This document shows, one piece after another, positions 6,622 through 11,649 of a stretch of DNA of 17,012 bases. The stretch spans positions 1-17,012 of the forward strand of contig CAYIJI010000024.1 in NCBI GenBank assembly GCA_964363695.1. The letters are read 5' to 3'. Position 1 is the first letter of the stretch. Every line of letters starts with the position of its first letter. The notes under the pieces were generated by a model. That model made no database searches. It saw nothing but the letters and a program-made list of their open reading frames with translations, and was not told the DNA's origin. The stretch comes from JAMCZZ01 sp964363695. GTDB taxonomy: Bacteria > Patescibacteriota > UBA1384 > XYA2-FULL-43-10 > 1-14-0-10-43-13. The position numbers and the translations under genes were made by a program.

Positions 6622-7361
6622 TAGTTTAGCAATTTAGTTTTTGTTTGAAAACTCCCGTCAAAAACAGGGAGGGTTATATCATTGTTTTTTTGGAAGTTAA
6701 AAACAAGGCCAGAACTTTTCCTTTGGTGCAAATTGGATAAAATTCTAGGGTTGGAAGCCATATCATACATTAAACTTTGGTTGCCTATGGCCTCTATCTT
6801 AAAGGGCATAGATAGGCGAATGTCATTGACAAGGATAGTGTTGACAATGCAATCAATGGCTGTATTTATTACAACTCTTTGACCGTTTATCGAAATGCCC
6901 TCAGCTCCAGAACCCCAGAGTAAATTTATCATATCTCGAATATCGGCAGCATGGACTATTGAATCCTCTGAAGGAGGCCCTGATTTGCTATCATCTAAAG
7001 TTACAATGATCCCCGGGCCGTTTAACTTTGTTAAGCCCGCTTCCGATTTTTTAATGCTTAAATCTGAAAGTTCTTTTTTGGTCAGGGTAATATCTTCTTT
7101 ATTTCCCTGCGTTTCTTCAATAGAAAACTGAAGTTTCTTAATTTCTTCTTTAAGTTGATCTTGTTCGCTATATAAAGCGTCCTTTGTTTCCTTCAGGCTT
7201 GAGTATGGCGCAATCGGGTTTGTGACCCTGTCGGGAATCGATCTCCATTGGGCTGTAATCAATACACCGATTGCCACGCTTAATAATGCAATAAAAGACC
7301 GGACCGCCACTACTCTTGCGTTCTTAATTTTAATTAAATTAAGTTTGGAAATACGAGACAT
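6621..7361 (-). CDS. DUF881 family protein, first of a tandem pair
   Basis: 246 residues, paralogue of the next gene. A basic N-terminus, then a membrane helix (about 19-40, VVAVRSFIALLSVAIGVLIT), a coiled-coil stretch (about 60-105, with KEEIKKLQFSIEE) and the DUF881 domain: LNGPGIIVTLDDSKSGPP, VHAADIRDMINLLWGSGAEG, ISINGQRVVI, PFKIEAIGNQSLMYDM. It opens a minus-strand operon that continues through the second DUF881, the AI-2E permease and smpB with overlaps or very short gaps. No Shine-Dalgarno is evident before the ATG at 7361. Confidence 0.87.
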   Translation of the reverse strand: MSRISKLNLIKIKNARVVAVRSFIALLSVAIGVLITAQWRSIPDRVTNPIAPYSSLKETKDALYSEQDQLKEEIKKLQFSIEETQGNKEDITLTKKELSDLSIKKSEAGLTKLNGPGIIVTLDDSKSGPPSEDSIVHAADIRDMINLLWGSGAEGISINGQRVVINTAIDCIVNTILVNDIRLSMPFKIEAIGNQSLMYDMASNPRILSNLHQRKSSGLVFNFQKNNDITLPVFDGSFQTKTKLLN

Positions 7362-7381
7362 ATTTGTTTGTAATTAATAAC

Positions 7382-7447
7382 TGGCTGTGCCACGTGACCA
7401 AGTGGGACTAAATGATCAGCCGCGTAAAATTACTTCGTAATCACGCG
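7382..7447. repeat. Structured tandem repeat, unit 1
   Basis: Begins TGGCTGTGCCACGTGA and ends in the hairpin CGCGT-AAA-ATTAC-TTC-GTAAT-C-ACGCG (7421-7447). Unit 2 (7451-7520) begins TGGCTATGCCGCGTGA and ends in a hairpin of the same plan with other stem bases. Both share ATCAGCC just before the hairpin. Confidence 0.7.
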
Positions 7448-7450
7448 ACC

Positions 7451-7520
7451 TGGCTATGCCGCGTGAATCGAGCCATAACCGTGTTTATCAGCCCCGTAAA
7501 ATGGCAAGCCATCACGGGGC
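7451..7520. repeat. Structured tandem repeat, unit 2
   Basis: The hairpin at 7491-7520 is GCCCCGT-AAA-ATGGC-AA-GCCAT-C-ACGGGGC. It has the same asymmetric internal loop (AAA opposite C) as unit 1, but the stem sequences are changed with pairing kept. It is followed immediately by the trailer hairpin of tRNA-Arg. Confidence 0.7.
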
Positions 7521-7558
7521 ACGTAAAAATTTCGCTTACAACGCTCGATTTTTACGTG
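7520..7558 (-). terminator. Hairpin in the 3' trailer of tRNA-Arg
   Basis: CACGTAAAAAT / ATTTTTACGTG, 11 perfect pairs with a 17-nt loop. One arm includes the last two bases of the encoded CCA, so folding of the precursor would compete with the mature 3' end. There is no U-run after the stem, so a processing or stability role is as likely as termination. Confidence 0.45.
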
Positions 7559-7632
7559 GTACCCCAGGCAGGAATCGAACCTGCGGCCTAAACGTTAGGA
7601 GTGTTTTGCTCTATCCACTGAGCTACTGGGGC
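7557..7632 (-). tRNA. tRNA-Arg (anticodon CCU)
   Basis: Full cloverleaf on the minus strand. Acceptor GCCCCAG / CTGGGGT (G1-U72 wobble), D-arm GCTC-AGTGGATA-GAGC, anticodon loop CTCCTAA giving CCU (reads AGG), T-arm GCAGG-TTCGATT-CCTGC, discriminator A and encoded CCA (7557-7559). The anticodon stem AAACA / CGTTT has an A31-C39 mismatch. Structured repeats flank it on both sides, and an interrupted copy of its 5' half lies upstream. Confidence 0.95.
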
Positions 7633-7640
7633 AAATATCT

Positions 7641-7704
7641 TATCCACTGTCCGCCCTTTGGGCGAGATCTCGCTCGCCAGAGGCGAAGCGGAAGCTACAG
7701 GGGC
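7641..7704 (-). pseudogene. tRNA-Arg 5'-half duplicate interrupted by a palindromic element
   Basis: On the minus strand, GCCCCTGTAGCT (7704-7693) and CAGTGGATA (7649-7641) together match the first 21 nt of the adjacent tRNA-Arg with one mismatch. They are separated by a 43-bp palindrome cluster at 7650-7692. An ATAT-containing leader precedes both the copy and the real gene. The copy stops after the D-loop and runs into the leader of the intact tRNA. Confidence 0.6.
7650..7692. repeat. 43-bp cluster of three hairpins closed by TCCGC / GCGGA
   Basis: On the plus strand: outer arms TCCGC (7650-7654) and GCGGA (7688-7692). Inside lie CGCCC-TTT-GGGCG (7652-7664), the 12-bp perfect palindrome GCGAGATCTCGC (7662-7673) and TCGCC-AGA-GGCGA (7674-7686). 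Much more GC-rich than its surroundings. Neighbouring stems share bases, so they are alternative folds. Confidence 0.7.
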
Positions 7705-7761
7705 ATATTGTCCGACTAGATATTAGCACATAATCTCACTAATATAAATATTGGCAGCAAT

Positions 7762-7798
7762 TTAAAAAAAGCCTAAAATTATCAAGGCTTTTTTTAAA
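7762..7798. terminator. Bidirectional intrinsic terminator after HU
   Basis: AAAAAAAGCC / GGCTTTTTTT with a loop of about 12 nt, giving an A/U-tailed stem in both directions. It sits about 47 bp past the HU stop codon and can also stop transcription entering from the tRNA-Arg side. Confidence 0.8.
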
Positions 7799-7844
7799 TA
7801 TACAAAATACTTATTTGCTTATTGGCTTACAAGCTTATCTGCCG

Positions 7845-8117
7845 CTATTTTACTGTGCTTCTTAGGGTTCTAGAAGGTTTAAAACGAGGCATTTTTGTTG
7901 CAGGAATATTAATCGGGTCTCCGGTGCGGGGATTTACACCCGATCTTGCTTGTCTCTTCCCAACGTCAAACGTTCCGAAACCAGTAAGGGTTACTTTGTC
8001 TCCCTTAGCAATTTCTTTGGAGATTAAATCAAGCATGGTTTGAACTCCAGCTTCGGCTTCTCTTCTGGACAAGCCTGTTTTTCTTGCTACTTCATTGATA
8101 AGTTCATTTTTATTCAT
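7845..8117 (-). CDS. hup: HU family DNA-binding protein
   Basis: 90 residues, the exact size of HU. MNKNELINEVARKTGLSRRE forms the dimerisation helices, then GDKVTLTGFGTFDVGKRQAR (family signature GFGxFxxxxRxAR), GVNPRTGDPINIPATKMPRF in the DNA-gripping arm (with the R-N-P and I-P-A-x-x-x-P-x-F pattern, the proline intercalating into the minor groove) and the basic C-terminus KPSRTLRSTVK. Nucleoid architecture protein acting as a dimer. ATG 8117 is chosen over an upstream in-frame codon at 8171 because AAAGGAG lies at 8124-8130, 6 nt before it. It has its own promoter and terminator, so it is monocistronic. Confidence 0.97.
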   Translation of the reverse strand: MNKNELINEVARKTGLSRREAEAGVQTMLDLISKEIAKGDKVTLTGFGTFDVGKRQARSGVNPRTGDPINIPATKMPRFKPSRTLRSTVK

Positions 8118-8142
8118 TTTTTTCTCCTTTACCCTGTTAAAT

Positions 8143-8171
8143 ATTTTATTATCTAACGAGGTTAATCCCAA
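8143..8171 (-). promoter_or_regulatory. Sigma70-type promoter of the HU gene
   Basis: -35 TTGGGA (8171-8166), 17-bp spacer, -10 TAAAAT (8148-8143), reading towards HU. The predicted start lies about 20 nt before the Shine-Dalgarno. It abuts the end of ymdB. Confidence 0.6.
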
Positions 8172-8192
8172 TTTATGCCCCCAATGGGATTA

Positions 8193-8996
8193 TTACTCGC
8201 TTTTTAAAATTTCTCTTACTCTTTTTATTTTTATAGCTTTTTTTGTTTTCTTATCTATTTCAATAATTACGGCATTAAATATGCTGTCTCCACTTGCTAT
8301 TTTATGTGATTGGGGAAGCTGTGTCAAGAACTTTTCAATAATTATTTCTTTTTTTACACCCAGGACTGAATTTTCCGGACCACTCATTCCAACATCCGAT
8401 ATAAAGGCTGTGCCATTGGGCAAAATTTTCTCATCTGCTGTCTGCACATGCGTATGAGTCCCGAGAACAACTGAGACATATCCATCAAGATAATATCCAA
8501 AGGCCATTTTTTCACTTGTCGCTTCGGCGTGGAAGTCAATGATTATCACGGAGTCCCTGTAATCTTCAACTATATTTTTACCTACAATGAAAGGACTTTC
8601 AATGTCATCTTTCATAAAAACTCTACCTTGGAGGTTAATTATTGCTAATTTAACTCCGCCCGCCTCCACCAATACCGAGCCTCTTCCCGGCGAAGACGCC
8701 GGGTAATTGGCCGGCCTAAGCACCTTAATCTTCTCGTCATTCAAGCAGGGAATGAAATCAGAATTATTCCAAATGTGGTTGCCGGAAGTGAAATAGTCGA
8801 CGCCCGCCTTAATCATTTCGTCATATTTCTCAAAAGTCATCCCCTTGCCGGCAGCTAAATTCTCGCCATTTGCTATAACAAAATCAATCCCCTCTTCCTT
8901 CTTGATTTCCGGAATAAAATGAGCAACAGCCCTTCTGCCGGGCTTGCCGACAATATCGCCGATGAATAAAATTTTTAGTGAATTTTGGTTTTTCAT
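8193..8996 (-). CDS. ymdB: YmdB-type metallophosphoesterase (TIGR00282)
   Basis: 267 residues, family length. Metal-binding motifs in order: FIGDIVGKPGRRAV, ANGENLAAGKG, TSGNHIWNN, IIDFHAEATSEK and VVLGTHTHVQTADEKILPNG, followed by AFISDVGMSG. These supply the Asp, Glu, Asn and His ligands of the dinuclear site. The Bacillus homologue is a cyclic-nucleotide phosphodiesterase (2',3'-cNMP in vitro) that affects biofilm formation and motility and is encoded next to rny. Here it follows rny in the same direction after an 87-nt gap containing a strong hairpin. No clear Shine-Dalgarno precedes its ATG at 8996. Confidence 0.93.
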   Translation of the reverse strand: MKNQNSLKILFIGDIVGKPGRRAVAHFIPEIKKEEGIDFVIANGENLAAGKGMTFEKYDEMIKAGVDYFTSGNHIWNNSDFIPCLNDEKIKVLRPANYPASSPGRGSVLVEAGGVKLAIINLQGRVFMKDDIESPFIVGKNIVEDYRDSVIIIDFHAEATSEKMAFGYYLDGYVSVVLGTHTHVQTADEKILPNGTAFISDVGMSGPENSVLGVKKEIIIEKFLTQLPQSHKIASGDSIFNAVIIEIDKKTKKAIKIKRVREILKSE

Positions 8997-9019
8997 ATCA
9001 GTACTAATGACTAATTAAT

Positions 9020-9060
9020 CCAATAAAGCTAATAATTAGAAAATCCATTCGCTTTATTGG
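9020..9060. promoter_or_regulatory. 10-bp-stem hairpin between rny and ymdB
   Basis: CCAATAAAGC (9020-9029) and GCTTTATTGG (9051-9060) are perfectly complementary with a 21-nt loop. There is no U-tract, so it is more likely an RNA processing or stability element, or a translation control of ymdB (24 nt to its ATG), than a terminator. Confidence 0.5.
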
Positions 9061-9083
9061 TTGGATTCGTTATTCGTCCTGAT

Positions 9084-10607
9084 TTATTTTGCGTATTCGA
9101 TCGCTCTTGTTTCCCTTATGACATGAATTTTAACTTGCCCCGGATATTGAACTTCTTCTTCCACTTTTTTAGCGATTTCTTTAGACATCTTTTCCGCCGT
9201 TAGGTCATCCACTTCTTCCGGCCTCACAAATATTCTAACTTCCCTGCCAGCCTGAATAGCATATGATTTTTCCACACCGTCAAACGAATTTGCGACTCGT
9301 TCCAACTCCTGAAGACGCTTAATATGAAGGTCTAAAGACTCTCTTCTTGCTCCCGGTCTGGCCGAGGATATCGCGTCTGCGATTTGAACAACTGCAGCCT
9401 CAACTGACTCTATTTCCACATCCTCATGGTGAGCTTCTATGGCATGAATTAAATCTTTCGGCAACTTGAATTTTCTGGCGATGTCAGCTGAAATAACAGC
9501 ATGAGATCCTGGAACTTCGTGATCAACAGCTTTACCCAAGTCGTGGAGAAGTCCCGCTCTTTTTACCAATGCTACATCGGCGCCAATTTCCTCAGAAATT
9601 AGAGCGCCCAATCTGGCCACCTCAATTGCATGCTGCAACTGATTTTGACCAAATGAGGTTCGAAACTTGAGTCTTCCTAAAACCTTCAAAATTTCCGGCG
9701 GAAGCCCTGTAACGCCAACCTCATAAGCTGCTTCATCTCCTGACTTTTTAACATCCGCTGAAACAATCTTCTTCGCCTTCTCGAAAGCGTCTTCGATTCT
9801 AGCAGGGTTAATTCTACCATCGTTTACCAACTCAGCCAATGTAACTTTTGCTACCTGCTTTCTAATTGGATCAAAAGTTGAAATCACAACTGCCTCAGGC
9901 GTATCGTCGATAATGAGGTCGACTCCGGTCAATTTCTCAAATGCTTGAATATTTCTTCCTTCTCGGCCGATAATTCTGCCTTTCATTTCATCTGTAGGCA
10001 AATCGACAGTAGAAATAGTAGTTTCGGCAGCAGTCTCAGCAGCCACTCGTTGCATTGCCGTCACTACAACTTTTCTAGCTTCAACATCTGCATTCGCTTT
10101 CACATATAAATCAACTTCCTTAATCTTTTTTACCAGATCTTCTTTTCCTTCTTTTTCAACCAGATCAAGAAGCACTTTTTTCGCCTCTTCCTTGGTCATT
10201 TTTGCGATCCTCTCAAGGCTATCTTCCTGTTTTTTTCTCAAATCTCTAAGCGCTTGTTTTGTCTCTTCGATCTGTTTTTCCTTAGAGGTAATTTCCCTGT
10301 GCGACTTGTCAATGTCAGCAAAACGCGTGTCGATGTTAGATTCTCTTCTCCTTAGATCCTGCTCGATTTTTTCCAAATACTTTGATTTCGTATCGTATTC
10401 CTTTTTGCTATCCTCTTTTTCCTTTAGCGCCTCATCTCTCGCCTGGAGAAGCAACTCCTTACTTTTTGTTCCTGCATCAGCTATCACCTTATCGGCTTTT
10501 GCCTTTGCATTGGCGATTTTTTTGTTCGTAGTAACGCTAAATAGAACAAACGCCAAAATTCCGCCGGATAAAAGCCCGGCGACCGCGACTAGAATAATAT
10601 TAGCCAT
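9084..10607 (-). CDS. rny: Ribonuclease Y
   Basis: Membrane-anchored endoribonuclease that initiates mRNA decay. 507 residues, near the family size of about 520. N-terminal membrane helix (about 2-25, ANIILVAVAGLLSGGILAFV), a long charged coiled coil (about 30-190, many Lys/Glu), KH domain with GRIIGREGRNIQAFEKLTGV (about 210-230), and an HD domain with AGLLHDLGKAVDHE (His355-Asp356) and HAIEAHHEDVE, ending FVRPEEVDDLTAEKMSKEIA and YPGQVKIHVIRETRAIEYAK. ATG 10607 has AAGGA at 10613-10617; an upstream in-frame start at 10634 has no such support. ymdB follows, the arrangement known from Firmicutes. Confidence 0.97.
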   Translation of the reverse strand: MANIILVAVAGLLSGGILAFVLFSVTTNKKIANAKAKADKVIADAGTKSKELLLQARDEALKEKEDSKKEYDTKSKYLEKIEQDLRRRESNIDTRFADIDKSHREITSKEKQIEETKQALRDLRKKQEDSLERIAKMTKEEAKKVLLDLVEKEGKEDLVKKIKEVDLYVKANADVEARKVVVTAMQRVAAETAAETTISTVDLPTDEMKGRIIGREGRNIQAFEKLTGVDLIIDDTPEAVVISTFDPIRKQVAKVTLAELVNDGRINPARIEDAFEKAKKIVSADVKKSGDEAAYEVGVTGLPPEILKVLGRLKFRTSFGQNQLQHAIEVARLGALISEEIGADVALVKRAGLLHDLGKAVDHEVPGSHAVISADIARKFKLPKDLIHAIEAHHEDVEIESVEAAVVQIADAISSARPGARRESLDLHIKRLQELERVANSFDGVEKSYAIQAGREVRIFVRPEEVDDLTAEKMSKEIAKKVEEEVQYPGQVKIHVIRETRAIEYAK

Positions 10608-10642
10608 CTCGATCCTTTCAAACCCCACAGCCAAAAATTAGA

Positions 10643-10662
10643 ACAAATTATAATCTGTTCAA
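10643..10662 (-). promoter_or_regulatory. Probable rny promoter -10 inside a 20-bp palindrome
   Basis: The minus strand has TATAAT (10652-10647), a perfect -10, 40 bp before the rny ATG. It is centred in an inverted repeat reading GAACAAATTATAATCTGTTC on the plus strand, 9 of 10 pairs matched. No good -35 is seen, so an activator site or a repressor operator is possible. Confidence 0.45.
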
Positions 10663-10806
10663 AGTCGTACTAGATATAGCTGAATTAATTAAATTCATCA
10701 TTTTGGTTGATATATGGGGTGTAATTTCTAATTAATAATTGTTTTAAAAACGTTTTTAGTATAACTGTTTTAGCAAAAAAAAGCAACGAAATGCTATTCT
10801 TTGTTA

Positions 10807-10847
10807 CTGGATCCCAGATCTCAAGCTTACAGTCTGGGATGACAGCA
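10807..10847. repeat. GGATCCC...GGGATGACA palindromic element, half-size copy
   Basis: CTGGATCCCAGA, a loop containing AAGCTT, then TCTGGGATGACA: stem ATCCCAGA / TCTGGGAT, the same arms as the right half of the element at 2109-2176. The loop is enlarged. Intergenic between rny and the toxin-antitoxin pair. Confidence 0.65.
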
Positions 10848-10872
10848 GGCACAATGGTTACGCAAATTAATA

Positions 10873-10901
10873 TTGACAAGGTTTATTTAATAGCATAAAA
10901 T
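10873..10901 (+). promoter_or_regulatory. Sigma70 promoter of the RHH-PIN module
   Basis: -35 TTGACA (10873-10878, consensus), exactly 17 bp, -10 TAAAAT (10896-10901). It leads into the operator palindrome and the Shine-Dalgarno of the antitoxin. Confidence 0.8.
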
Positions 10902-10905
10902 AGAT

Positions 10906-10922
10906 GTATTACAATGTAATAC
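10906..10922. promoter_or_regulatory. Operator-like palindrome at the transcription start
   Basis: GTATTAC-AAT-GTAATAC, 7 perfect pairs around a 3-bp centre, lying 4 bp past the -10 box. RHH antitoxins typically bind such sites and repress their own operon, so autoregulation is the simplest reading (inference). Confidence 0.65.
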
Positions 10923-10933
10923 AGGAGATAATT

Positions 10934-11158
10934 ATGACCACTAGAACTATTATCAGCTTATCCGTTTCAAAGGCGGAAGACCGACTGATTAACAAGATTA
11001 TGAAAGAAGAAGGCAAGACTCGAAGTGAAATCATTCGTGAAGCTCTTAGACAATACCAATTTAAACGTACTCTATTAAGAATGCAGAAAATTGGTGTAAA
11101 AACTGCCGCTAAAATGGAAATTGAAACCTATGACGATATCGAGCGAATCGCAGGGTAA
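10934..11158 (+). CDS. Ribbon-helix-helix antitoxin/repressor (CopG/Arc-like)
   Basis: 74 residues. N-terminal beta-strand RTIISLSVSKAEDRLINKIM, then the RHH helix pair KEEGKTRSEIIREALRQYQF; the S-E-I-I-R-E-A-L pattern is typical of MetJ/Arc/CopG proteins. The C-terminal part (KRTLLRMQKIG to DIERIAG) would be the toxin-binding tail. ATG 10934 has AGGAGA at 10923-10928 with 5-nt spacing; an earlier in-frame ATG at 10904 lies inside the operator and is rejected. The gene overlaps the PIN toxin and is preceded by a consensus promoter and a palindromic operator, which fits a self-regulating type II toxin-antitoxin operon. Confidence 0.88.
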   Translation: MTTRTIISLSVSKAEDRLINKIMKEEGKTRSEIIREALRQYQFKRTLLRMQKIGVKTAAKMEIETYDDIERIAG

Positions 11159-11567
11159 AGTTCTTCGAGCTGTGTTGGATGCAAACATTTATATTGCTGC
11201 ATTCTTAAAGCCAGGACTGGCTGATCAAATCTTAGAAAGAGCGAGTCGGAATGAGTTAATGATTATTGTGTCATCCAATATACTAGAAGAGGCCAAAACA
11301 AAGTTAACTAAAAAATTCCATTTTCCTATTAGAGAAGTGGATAGTTTTGTGAGCGAAATCAAACTAATTGCGACCATTGTTACACCAAAAAAACATTTGC
11401 AGATTGTAAAAGACGACCCGGCCGACAACAAAGTACTAGAAGCGGCGATTGAAGGAAATGCCGATCTTATTGTTACAATGGACAAACATCTCTTGAAATT
11501 GAAGAAAATACAAAATATCCCAATTATGCATTTGAGAACTTTGACATGGTTACTTCCGAAGAACTAG
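11130..11567 (+). CDS. PIN-domain toxin (TIGR00305/PIN_3-type)
   Basis: 145 residues. PIN acidic residues occur in the expected order: VLDANIYIAAFLKP (Asp), SNILEEAKTKL (Glu), KDDPADNKVLEAAIEG (Asp) and ADLIVTMDKHLLKL (Asp). The D-P-x-D-N-K motif is characteristic of the 'putative toxin-antitoxin system toxin component, PIN family' group. These are Mg2+-dependent ribonucleases; the RNA target cannot be read from sequence. Start uncertain: ATG 11130 overlaps the antitoxin by 29 nt, TTG 11121 is in frame, and a GTG just after the antitoxin stop is also possible. The overlap suggests translational coupling. Confidence 0.87.
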   Translation: MTISSESQGKVLRAVLDANIYIAAFLKPGLADQILERASRNELMIIVSSNILEEAKTKLTKKFHFPIREVDSFVSEIKLIATIVTPKKHLQIVKDDPADNKVLEAAIEGNADLIVTMDKHLLKLKKIQNIPIMHLRTLTWLLPKN

Positions 11568-11649
11568 TCTACTGCTTGCATTTTGTTCAGGGGACCCTCT
11601 CCACCAAATGAATGCGACTTTGGCGATAAGGGGTATTTTAGAGATAAAA

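Noticed and set aside
7456..7719. 87-residue plus-strand ORF over tRNA-Arg
   Set aside because: Antisense to a clear tRNA and made of the surrounding repeats; contains tRNA-derived peptide GRNRTCGL.
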